The notes under the pieces: generated by a model
Told to the model about the DNA's origin: nothing
The model's database searches: none
What the model saw: only the letters and a program-made list of their open reading frames with translations
Made by a program: the position numbers and the translations under genes
In this document: positions 1 through 12,200 of the stretch, piece after piece
Numbering within the stretch: the stretch's first letter is position 1
Layout of the letters: the number at the start of each line of letters is the position of its first letter
NCBI GenBank assembly: GCA_023247795.1
Contig: JAHFFT010000017.1
Span: 1 to 50,249, forward strand
Direction of reading: 5' to 3'
DNA length: 50,249 bases
Origin: Candidatus Omnitrophota bacterium
Lineage (GTDB): Bacteria > Omnitrophota > Gorgyraeia > Zapsychrales > JANLHA01

Positions 1-284
1 GTTCTTCCGAGTTTACCGTGGGTGAGTTTACAGGACAATTCACCACACAAGGTTTATTAGAGGCTATTAAAGATCACATTTCAGTGCCTGATGGGGCTAC
101 TGATATTGAAAAACTCAATAACTTATTGAAGAGCGTTGACTTACGTCTAAGTTATCCAAATGTTGTCTTGCCCAAAGAAGTAGAAGACATAGCAAAAAGC
201 AAAGAAGCTCTTAGTGATAATGATCGTACACGACTTAATAGAGCCATCCTTGAGACGGCTTACCCACTGAAATGTCCGAAGAAC
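1..284 (+). mobile_element. In-frame insertion module I-1 (first base outside the window)
   Basis: Encodes about 95 residues starting SSEFTVGEF and ending LNRAILETAYPL..PKN. It aligns with the four other copies listed here (SLEFSVGEF at the start, LNRVLIETNYP near the end). The DNA ends are imperfect inverted repeats: GTTCTTCCGAG at the left and the complement of GTTCTTCGGAC at the right, 15 of 20 bases matching. By alignment with the 294-bp copies its left end is one base before the window, so the left flank cannot be tested for a target duplication. Probably a helical insert domain. Confidence 0.65.
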
Positions 285-3200
285 CTGCAAAAGAAACACG
301 GGCTTGGGTTTTTTGTTGAAAAAGGTGGTGTCCGCGGCGGCACGAATTATGAAACGCACAAGAAAATCGAGAAGAGCTTGAAAGAACATTATCGTGTCAT
401 TTCCGGAAATGTCGTAGAACCGTTAGCGCGCAACGTGACCTTGCGCTGGGAGGATCCGCTCAAGAAGATCATCAGTGACTTAAAGAAACAGGGTATTGAT
501 GAAAAGACCGCTGCCTTCTTGGTTGCTCTGTTATCAGAGAATAACGCTTATGAGTTTAGACGTCAGGTGAGGTCTTTGACCGGCCAAAAGAAACCGGGAT
601 ATACCATTTTGGATTATGTTACCGAGTATCTCTTTTGCAATCAGCGTCTGGTCGTGGTCGTTCCTGACCGTAAGAAGATGATCAAGACCTTTAAGCTCAA
701 AAATAAAGATGTTGCAAAATGGCTTCAGGAGAAGAAATTTAAAAGTGTTGAAAATGTGCCTTACGAAGAGTTCATGAAATTCATCCAGGCTAATTTATTG
801 GAAACTTATGAGATCACGGAAAAGCGGCTCAAAGAGCGATTAGAAGAGGTTGACGCCAAACGCCTCTCGGAAATGAAATTCCAGGATTTTGTCAAGTTCA
901 TTATCGTCGGGGAGACCGACGTGAAGAAATCGCATAAAGGTTCCCTGCGTTATCTGGCCGCCGAGGAATTGGAAAAAGCCTCATTAAAGCACGTGATGGC
1001 CGAGGCCGCTCGTTTAGGGATTCCGCCGGAGCGGGTCTATATGGCGTGCAATATGGTGCACGTGCCGTCATTTAAAGAATCGATCAGAGAAATGCTGGTC
1101 TTAGGAAGGGATGATTTGGAGCTCATCATCAAGGTTGCTGAGCAGTTAGAGAAAGGTACGCTGTTTGCAGAGGAAGGTCAACCGGAAACGTCTCAGCCGA
1201 AATTACCGCGTGAGCTGACCCTGGAGCGGGAAGCCAAACGCGAAGGGGATGTTCGTAAAGGTGACCTAAATAAGGTCAATGAACTCTATAAGGATATGTG
1301 GGCATTGCAAGATAGTTTAACGAAAGATCAGAAAAAGGCGGCTAAAAACATTTATCAACAACTGCAGGCGCTCTTTAAAACACATGTCAACGGCACGCAG
1401 GTCATTGTCAACTTTGTCCGTCAGGGCAAAATGGACGAAGCTTTCCCCGAATTGAAGGAATTGTCAGCCCTTTCGTATGTGCCGCCGGTCCACGCGGGTT
1501 TCAATATGCTCAAACATACCTTACAGATCATTTCTCGTTTATATTGGGTGGAAGAGGCCGCTAACCTGAAAGATTTGGATATCGATAGTAAGGAATTTAG
1601 AGAATATTACGAAGGGTATAAGGCCGCGATTCCCGGATTAAGCAAAACCACACCAGATATGTTTAAAGAGTTGGTTGTGATGTACCATAACGCGGCAACG
1701 ATCGAATTAACAACGCCAGGCAGGGAAAATGATGGCCGTCTCCTTCTTTATTTAGCTCTGCTCTGGCACGATATCGGCAAAACCATCGGAGTTCCTCAAC
1801 ACATGATCTTAGGCCAGCGGTTGATTTTACGTATGTTTGAACGAATCGGCTTTAATGCCGACGACAGCCGGCTAGGCAGTTTCTTATCGAACAATCACGC
1901 CCATTATACCCGTCTGTATTCCGGTCATGATTCTTACCGAACGATTCGTTTGAATGTTGAGTCCATCATAAAGACGCATGATTATGATGAAAATAAGATG
2001 CTCGCCGCCCTCATGGTGATGGCCATCGGCGACGTCGGCGGGGTTGGGTATGGGACAGAATTCACAACGGAAAAGTTGAACCAGATGCTGTATATTCCCA
2101 AGCGCTACTTTGAAGAGAAAAAGACAGAGAAGGACGGCCACGCGGATGAACGGCGTGAGTTGATCGAGAAGATCGGCTATCTTGTCAACCAAGAAGAAAC
2201 GAGCGAGAAGGTTAAAGCCATTATCAAGTATCTGGAGGAAATCAACGATCCCGAATTGAATCAATTCATCGTTCGCGCGGCGTTGTATTATGCCTTCCCC
2301 GCGGTATCGAAGGTTTTACCATTGACCTTTGTCAATCTTTTCTACCTCATCTACCAACGGGCCAAAGAGTTTAACATATTGGCCAACGTGCCGGTTATCT
2401 ACTTTGCCTCGGAACGTCATCTCAGCGATGCTGAGATCGCGGTTTTTGACCGGGAATTCCGCAAGGATAAAGCATGGCTGGAAAGAACGACCGACGGCAA
2501 ATGGGTTAATCGAGCAACAATCGACTGGGGACCATTGAAGTTTAAGTGTGGGCTCAATATTACAAAAGGGGAAATCCGAGAAAGCGATATGCTGGTTGTT
2601 GAGATCAAAAAGGCCTCTTCTGACATACGGCTGCCGAAAACGGAAAACGGAGAAAATTTTGTCCTTTCCTTCAATACCGCGCTTTATGAAGCTTATGAAC
2701 GCGCTCTTAAGGTCATCCGTCGTCTGGCCAAACCGGTCAGGGATAAGTTGAAAGAATGGGAAGAGGAAGGCCGTATCATCATTGATAATCATTTAATGAT
2801 GGAAGACAACACAACCATTGCTTCGATTGAACAGGAAAAAGATATCAAGAAACCTTTGATCCGCATCTCCCGATTCGCGGTCGAAGGGTTGTCAGATGAG
2901 TTGTTAGCGGTTGTCCTCGCCCAGCTTTATATGCATCAAGATGACAAGAAGAAATATGAAGTTAAAGACGTCACCGCGATTGAGTTGAAGAAGGATTCCG
3001 CCGCGCTCATCAAGGAACTGACCTACCGTGCCTTCTTTGCCCATGTGGAACGAAAGATTTTTCAATACCTAAGCAAGAAGACGATTTTTAAAGCAAACAA
3101 CTTTGCCAGCAACATTGAAAGCTATTTGAAACAATTGGATAAACAGGAAGAAACGGTGGCCGCAGAATTGCGCAAGTTCATTACGATTTATACAAAGGTA

Positions 3201-6200
3201 AAGAAAAATTTTGAGCTGGTTGACGAGAAATTTAAGAAATTTTTAAGTAACGAGGCTACAAAGGTCAAGGCTAATAATGAAGCGTTTGTTAAGTATAAAA
3301 AGAAAGATGATGAAATCTATAAAAACATTAATACCCGTCCTCGTCTTCAAGATGTCACTGAGTTGACGGGCTACTGGATTGGAGAAACACAAGAAAAAGT
3401 CGAAGAGAAATTGTGCGCAGGATTATCGGCACTTCTTGGCCGCGGGGTAGTATCAACGGATAAAGTAGAGGAAATTTTGATGGGTGTTCAGCCGCCATCG
3501 GGGCTGTTGAGTGACAGTTTTCGTAAGCGGATCCAGAATCATATTTGGAACGGCATGGATATCATTGAAGAACAACGCCGCGCGGTCAGTGAGAAATTGC
3601 AGTTGGATCAAAGGACTGAATTATTGAAAAAAGTTGATGAGAAACTTAAAAAACTCAAAGACGAGTTAACTAAATTTGCGGGAGAAGAAGACACCTTAAA
3701 AGAGATCAATGAGGAAATCGATAAGCAGGAAAACGAAAAGGCGAGATTAGAGGAATTGCCGGAAATGAAAAAAAAGTTAGACAACGCCGCCTATTACCTT
3801 GCCTTAAGAGCCATGGTCAGCATGGTCTTGCGATTAAATAAGGAATTTTCTGGAAAGGCCATCGATAAAATTAAAATGGAAGATTACGCCAAGCTTTATA
3901 GTGTGGTGGCGGTCATCATTTTAGCCGGGGAAGGGTCACGGTTCTCCCACGAATTCCTCACGCATAAAGGGGTGGCCGCCTTTATCGGAACCTCAAACGC
4001 CAATTTGGTCTGGCAGTCGGTCAAGGACTTTTCGATCAACCAGGCACCGGTGATGCCGGTGAGTTTGGGCCGTCAGATCAAACCGGTGATGAAAGATCCG
4101 GAGAAATTTAAGGAGCTCGAAGGAAAAGAATTCATTGATGAAGAGATGGAGGAGAAGTATATCGATAAAACTTTGAAAGCGATGTTTGGCCCGGCTCACG
4201 CGCTCTGGACAACCAAAGGTTTTGCCAGTGAAGGCGGTCACGGCGAGCATTCCAAGAACGCGATGCTGTTACTTCATGAATTGGGTAAATTGAAAGACGC
4301 GGCTTACTTACAGGTCCATTTCGGCGAACATTCTCCATTAGCGGTTGATACCTCGATCCATACCGCGTTAGTAACGTATCTGGATGCCATTGCCGGATCG
4401 GCTCAGGAAGACCTCTTGATCTCCGCTTCCAGCCGTCATGATGAAACAATCGCCAAGAAAGGCAACTTTATTTTTGACTCTCTGGACCGCTTGATTAACA
4501 TCAGCGACATGCATAAGGTTCTCATTCCGGTTAATCCCGATTCGCTGCGCCGCGGGGAAATGCTCATCCGTTTGCAGCACCTGCGCCAGAAGGCCAAGAA
4601 AGAGAATATCGAGTTTGAATATGAGCACTTGAACGAACTGGAGGCCATCCTGCGCAAGTATAAAGAACAGGATATTTTAGAGGTCTTAAGAAACACCAGC
4701 GAAAATGAAAGCATTAAAGCCAGGAAAGAAGAGATCAAGAAGGATTTGAAGACGGCTGTTGAGTATTTAAAAGAGGTGTTGAAGATCGCTCTTGATAAGA
4801 AACTGTTATCCACCACCGATAAAGACGCGAAGAAGGATTATATGCTCTTTACTTATGAAGTAGAGCGTCTCATGGTTGTGCTTAAGAATAAGAAATTGGT
4901 TCCGATCAATGCCAGCAAAGCCCTATTCCACCGCAAGTTGTTCGATTACATCAAAGAAGAAGCGAACTATCAAGACTATGTGGTTGTGGACGAAGGCAAT
5001 TTAACAACCGAGTTATTGGCCTGGGATTTCATCCGCATGATTCAGCGTGAATACCGCAATACCCCGGCAGAGATGCGACGTTCGATTTTTGGCCTCTATC
5101 CAGTGAGCAGCATTGATGTGGCGTTACCAGGATATAAATCGCAAGGGTTTGACAAGAGCGGAACGAAGAGCCCGGATGATGCCTCTGATGTTTTGGGTGA
5201 ATTTCAGGCGCAGTTCAAACGGGTGTTGGCAGGGATTGTTGCAAAATGTTCGTTCTCCGCAGTTGGGCCTAATGGAGATAAGATTTGGGTTGAATTAATA
5301 AAAAATGAACACATAGACAAAGGTGGTCATGTTGAAAACGGATTCAAGATTTTAAAACCGACCTTTAAAACGTGTTTTCCAGAATATGGTGATAAGGAAT
5401 TTAATCAAATTGAGGCCATTCTGCAACAGTCCCAGGTACCGTTTGATGAAAGATCACTGATCATTTTAATGAATTCGAATGAAGGAAATAAATTCAACCA
5501 GGCCTTCTTGCAAAATTTTGTAAGCGCAATCAAAGATTCTCTTGCTAAGAAATATCCTGATGATGAAAACGCCCGTAAGTTGAAAGGGCAGGTCATTTTT
5601 TATGTCGATACAAAAGCGGTCTGGCTGGTTGAGGAAGATGTCTTATTTAAGTTAGAAAATGGGAGCGTTGTCGAATATCGGCAGGAAGGCGGGCGGTTTA
5701 TTGATAGGAAGAGCGGTCAACCGGAGCCGGTCGCGGCGTCCTTCTATAAAGCACTCAATATGTACACCCGTTATGTTGAAATCAAACCGGATTATGAGGT
5801 GGAAGCCAGCAAAAAAGCTAAAACGGTCAGAGTCAGTGAAATTGATAAAATGGTGGCTGGTAAGACCGATGATGCTCTGAGTGCCTTGGTGCCGCAGATT
5901 CGGGATAAAGTTAAGGATTTGATTATCGGAACTGTTAATAAACATTCGTTTTCGGAAATCGCTTTTGGGACTGTTACAAAAGATCAAATTGAGCGGGTTG
6001 AGCTCGTTTGGAACGACATTTCCTCAAAATTGATCAAAAATAAGTGGGCTACAGAAATTGATTCAACTAGCGTGTGCTTAAGCGTTGATTTAAGCCGAGC
6101 AAAAGAAGCTATGTTAGAAGTTTTTGGAAAAGAAGAGTATCTTAAAATTTTACCTATTTTGCAACAGTTACGCCTTAATAATGTTGATCAGATTTTGCAG

Positions 6201-9200
6201 AAGCTGCTGGAAAATGAGCACATAACCAAAAGTGGCCGTGTTGCAGATGGATTTAAAAATTTAGCAGATGCCTTTAAGGCTGCCTTCCCAACATATTCTG
6301 ACGACCAATTTAAGAAGATTCAAAACATTTTGCTTCAGTTTTCGAAACCCCAAGCGGCCGAGGATGTCTATAACGCCTTTAAGAATACCGTGAAAAAAGG
6401 CGGGGTGACGTTATTTGCCAAGCTTAGCAAACTCGAGAAAGACCTTGGCCTCAAAGCGGTTTTGGAACTCTTTTTACCGGTCAGAAGCAAAGATGATAAA
6501 GGCTTAAAAGATAAGCAGAATCAAAAAGCGTTTGTTGGGGTCTACAAGGATAAGGGAACGCGCGGGTCAGAAGATCCTGACGATGTCCGGCTCTTTGGCA
6601 AGATCATGCATGATTATCTATCGCATGTTGGTTTCTATACCAATCTGGTTGGTTCAAAGGTCAATGATAAATATTTGGCCTTTATCAAGAGTTATATCGG
6701 CCGGGCCTGGGGTGTGCGTGATTCTCTGCTGATCGGCAGTATCTTGCAAGATCATATCCTGAAGACCGCTGACTTGCGGTTGCTCTTCCCGATTCTTAAT
6801 ACCGGTTACATGGATTCGATGACCTCTTTGGTCAATTCCATCGCGATCAACTCTTTGATTATGGTAGGAAGCGGTGTGCCGTTTGACATTGAAGGCGGCC
6901 GCCGCGTGATTATGAATGCCATTTTGATCAACACCATCATTCCGGAAGGCAGCACGATTGAGTCGGGAGCGATCATTGTTGGGTTAAGGAAAGAAGAGCG
7001 GGAGCTTGTTGAGGCAGTCCGTAATCTGGATGAAGATGAGGCTCTGGTTCGTCTCTTCGACGTCCTGGCGGATGAAGCCGATGCCGGCCGGTTCACTAAA
7101 GCCGCTATCGTTCTTTTGATGCTGCCATATTATCAAGACCTGTTGACGAAATTTGAAAAAGACGACCAGACCGAAGTTAAAAAGCGCATGGATTATCTTA
7201 AGAGTACGATGGGCACCTATTTTACCGTGATGGGGACGAGTCAGCTCATCCCGAGTCCACTGCCTTCAGAGGAAAGTTTAACCACCTTCCCGGAACTCTA
7301 TAATAGGACGACGAAAAAAGGAATTTATGGAGAAGCCGCGTTGACCAATATCCTTTTAAACGCGCCAGAAGAATATTTCTCTTTAGAAGGCCTGGAGGAC
7401 GATTATATCGACGGTCTCTTTACCCACGGCGAGAAAAAGAATGAGCCGTTCTGGGTCAATTACATCAATTATTTGATTGGGGTTGCCGTGCGCGAGCTGC
7501 GTTCTTTTGCCGAGGCCCGTATCATCAAACGTCTGCGTTTAGGAAATTCTGGGGTCAATGATGACGTGCTGATAGAACGCTACAAAAATTTGATTACAGC
7601 TTACGTTGATGATTATGTGTTATTGAACAAGCCGACCGTATTACGGTTCGTCCATTCGGCTTTGAACTGGGTTTATCGAGAAGAGATGGCTGATGTCGAG
7701 GTCTTAGCGGTTACGCGAATGGCCGAATGGCTGGCCATACAATGGCGGTCAGATCAACTGGGATCAAATGATGTTGGCAATCTTATGTATACCAGATTAT
7801 GCGGATTAAACCCGGCGGCCGCCCTTAGCCATTTCCAATTAGAGCCGGGTGAGATATTCTATCCACAGGAATACTACAATAGAGTCGGCAATCAAGAGGC
7901 GTTAGCCAATATCAAGATCATTCACAAGAACTCTCCCGGGCTTGAGCTGGTCACCAAGCTTTCGCTGGTTGGTGGAATGCCCGATCTTAATAGTCCTGAT
8001 ACCCGTCGAGATTTCTCCGAGCATCGCGTCCGCAAGGAAATGAAGAAATTCTTTGAAAAGCATCTGAAAGAATCCGCCAAACGGGCGTTGGCAACATCAT
8101 TTGATTACACCGATTTAAGGGCCTTTTTAAGAGAAAATATTTATTCCAGTGAAGCGCGTACGATAGGAATTCTGTTTGATAATAATTTTGAAGCAGTGAA
8201 TGACCTCTATCTGATCAACCGTTTCTTGGCTGTGAAAAATAATCTCAAAGTTGTCCTTATTCCGAAAGCCATCAGTGTTAGCAATGATTTCTCGATAACA
8301 GACCTCATCGAAGTGCTGACAATGATCCGACAAGATACGGAATTAGCAAACATATTTGCACCTTTGCTCTCTCGATTAGTTATACAAGAAGAACATGGTT
8401 GTATCACCGGTTTTGGGTCAGGGGCGCAGGTTCGAGTTGTGACTTCGCAAGCCATTCAGGGAATCGATTTAAGACGGTTGTCAAAAGAATTGAAAGCGGT
8501 GCTTGAAGAGGTTGATATTCTGATCACTAAAGGATCTGGCAACGTCGAAGGAACTCAAACCAGAGCGCTTAACCGTCTGCATATGCTGATCGGTAAGGAA
8601 GCAACGATTACTTCGTGGTCGGGGATTCATAACAAACATAAAGCGCTTATGGTTGCTCAGGTGCTACCGAAGGGCTCTTTGAAGTTTTCAGTTGGTGAAT
8701 TTAAAGATCCCATGACTCCTGAGGCCTTAATACAGGCCTTAAGAGCAGGGGGTAACATTGATATTCCGGTTGCAGATACACCCATCAAATCATTGAATAA
8801 GTTATTAGAACATCAAGGATTATATAAGGTTATGAAAGAGCAACCTAAAGAAGCCCAGGGTTTAATCAATGAATTAGAACAGGGGAAACAGTTAAATCCT
8901 TCGAAACTTGAATTTCTTAATAGGCTTTTAATAGAAGCAAATTACCCATTAGAAACTCCAAAGAAGCAGAAGAGGTATGAAGGGATGGTCTTAGGCAGGG
9001 GGCCGGAAGTCAGTACTAAGGATCCATTTGGTGATACGGTGAAAACCCCGGTCCGTACCCTGACCTGGCTGCGCACAAAATACCGAGGAGATACGGATGC
9101 GTTGCGAATGCCCAAAGATAAAGATCAGGAACATTTCCTCACGTGGAGAAATACCGGCTTTTATGAAACCTTTGAAGGGGCCAAAGAATTGATCGACAAG

Positions 9201-12200
9201 GAAGATAAAGATCTCGCGGCATTCATCAGTGATTTAGAGCAGCGGGGACGTATCATCATTGATTACCGTTTGATGGGCTCTTTGGAGTTTTCAGTGGGTG
9301 AATTTAAAGATTCCATGACGCCTGAGGCCTTAATAGCGGCTATAAAAATAAGAAGCAATATTGATGTTCCGGTTGCAGATACCCCTATCGAATCGTTAAA
9401 TAAGCTATTAGAACGTCAAGATTTATATAAGGTTATGACAAAAGGGCCTGATGAAGCCAGGGACTTAATGAGTCGCTTAAAACAGGGTCAACAATTAAGT
9501 CCTTTGGAAATTAAACGTCTGAACAGGGTTCTGATAGAGACAAATTACCCATTAGAAACTCCAAAGAAGCGTTTGATGAAGGATGATGCTAACACCGTTT
9601 TGGCCAGCATCGAGCAGGAAGCCAGTAGCGGTCGCGGCAATGATCCGTTGATCCGGTTATCGCTGTTTGTTTTAGGCGAGCTTTCTAGCAGTCTACTGGC
9701 CGTTATCTTAGCACAGTTGTACCAGCATCTGGATGATCCTCAAAAATATAAGTTTAAAAATGATACCCAGGTAGAGTTTACGGTACCGTTGGTCGATTCT
9801 GGGGTCGAACCCTCCCTTATCCAAAAACTGCTGGTACGAACTTTTATAGCGGATGTTGAAAACAGCGTGTTTCATGGATTAGATAAGAAGGTGACGATCA
9901 AGGAGAAACAATTTGCCGAGAAGGTCAAACAATATTTGAATGAGATCGATAAGCAGAATTCCGCGCTAAAGACAAGTTTAGCGGAGTTTGTGGGACGCTA
10001 TACCAAGAAGGTTGACACGACTGATTTTGTGATTGATTTTGAAAAATTGAAAAATTTCTTTATTAACGAGATGCCGACCGTTATGACGATCCGTGAAGAT
10101 ACCGCAGCGTATCACGAGAAGGAAGAATCCATCTTTAAGAATATTGAGAATGGCGTGTCTTTGGATGATGTGATCAAGCTGGAGTCAATCCGGGTCGGGA
10201 AAAAACTGGAAGAACGCAAAGCGAGTCTGCTGGAGGCAGTAAAAACGTTAATGGGTGCTGACGCCTCAACTGCCGTATCGATGGAAAATTTGCAAACAGT
10301 GCTTATGGATATTCTGCGCTTCAAAATTCAAGATCGTTATCATGACGGGCTTGATTTCATCAATGATCTGCGTCGGGCCAAAGCAGAGGAAATATCATTG
10401 GAAGAAAAGAGCAAAGCGGCTAATGATGTTTGGTTTGATTATGACCCGCTGTTAAAGCAGTTGGAAGCGTTGCCTGCTGATAGCCGTGAGAAAGAAGGCC
10501 TAGAACAACGGGCCGAAGAAATGAAGAAGAAATTTGACGAGGCCGTGAAGGCGGAAAAAGAATTGGCCACCAGCGTCATCAAGCTGAATAATAACGCTTA
10601 TTACCTGGCGCAACGGGCCATGGTTTCGCTTGCCTTGCGTCTGCATAAAGAATTCCCGGGAAAAGCCCTTAACCAGATCAGTAAGGAAGACTACGCCCGT
10701 TACTTTAGCGCGACCGGGGTTAACATCGTAGCCGGAGAGGGTACTCGGTTCTCGCCGGAGATGCTGACCCATAAAGGCGTTTCCGCTTATGTCGGAACCT
10801 CGAATACGATTCTGGTCTGGCAGGCGGTCAAGGGCGTTGCCGTCGGTAACCCACAGGTTGTGCCGATCAGCAAACGGCAGTTACAGCCGATGATGATCAA
10901 TCCGGATGAATATGTCAAATTATTTGGAAAGGAACTGATTGATAAGGAAACCGAGGATGAATACGTCGATAAAGATATGAAGGCCGTTGTTCTGCCGTTT
11001 GACAGCATCAATACGACCAAAGGTGACACCGATGAAGGCGGCTCCGGCACCCATACGGTTAATGGCATGATGGTGTACGAAGAGCTGGGGATCTTAGAAA
11101 ATGCCGCCTTTTTCCAAGTGCATTTCGCCGAACATTCACCGCAGGTGGTTGAGGAGGCGATTGCCTCATTCTTGGTGACCTATCTGGATATGGTTGCCGG
11201 ATGTTCCGAACAGGACCTTTTTGCTTCGGCTTCCGGCCGGCAAGATGAGACCATCGCGAAGAAGGGGATTCTGATTTATGACGATTTACACCGATTGCTG
11301 AATATCAGCGACAATCATAAAGTCTTGATTCCCAGAAGTCCGGACGCTCTTCGTCGGGGCGAGGCCCTGATGGTGATCAAATATTTTGAACAATTGGCCA
11401 AAGAGGCGCATAAAGAATTTTCCTATAACGAGATGGATGAGGTGAAGGCGATTTTGCGCAAGTATGTCGGTTTAAGCCGTAAAGACACCATCGAAAAGGC
11501 AAAAGCGGAAAAGAAAGAATATGAAGAGCTCGGCAAACATTTGGTTGAGCTTAACACTAAGGCCTTAGAGTTGGGTCTTTATGAAACGAAAGATAAAGAT
11601 GCCAAAGAAGAATATGAACTTCCCACCTTTGAACAATTGCGTGAGTTTGAAGAGTTAAAGGAAAAAGGCAGTAAGGCGATCAATGCCAATAAAATGATCG
11701 TTCATCGAAAGATTTTGCAACACGTAAGAGATTATAAGAGTTATGAAGATTATACGATCATGGATACCGGAAACTTTACCACCGAATTTTTAGCTTGGGA
11801 TATGCTGCGGCTGTTAAGAAGAGAATACCGCAATACACCACCGGCCCTGCGCCGTCAGATTTTTGGATTATATCCGGTGAGTGAAATCAATGTGGCCCTG
11901 CCGGGATACAAATCCGTCGGGTTTGACAAGAGCGGCACGAAGAGCCCGGATGATGCCACGGATGTGTTGGGTAAAATGGAGCCGCAATTCAAGCGTATCC
12001 TTGATCGTCAGGGTATTGCTTACGACAAAAAATCGCTCTTGATCCAAAAGCACACCAGCAAGGGTGAGGAGTTGACTGATGCCTTCTTTATCAAAGAGTT
12101 GAAAGCCGCATTGGCCAAGGTTAGCCCGTTAAAGGGCCATGTCTTGTTCAATATGGATACTCAGAGCGTTTGGTTGAAAGATCAGAATGTGCTGTTGGTG

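Larger units (their letters stand above)
2757..8672 (+). repeat. Unit A, first copy of a ~2,000-residue tandem block
   Basis: Aligns over its full length with unit B (9237-15560) at the protein level. Shared landmarks in order: GRIIID; AxYLAxRAMVS; AGEG(S/T)RFS; FVGTSN-like; DETIAKKG; LRRGE; LLAWD; FGLYPVS; ALPGYKS; FDKSGTKSPDDA; SHVG; LRLLFP; ILIN.IIPEG; DNNFE; ITKG. Unit A carries insertions J-1 and J-2 that B lacks. DNA similarity is low enough that the duplication is old, while the invariant protein blocks show selection on function. The block as a whole matches no family known to me. Confidence 0.82.

Noticed and set aside
8664..8975. Target-site duplication around module I-2
   Set aside because: The flanking nine-mers ctaccgaag and cagaagagg agree at only 4 of 9 positions, so no duplication is claimed.
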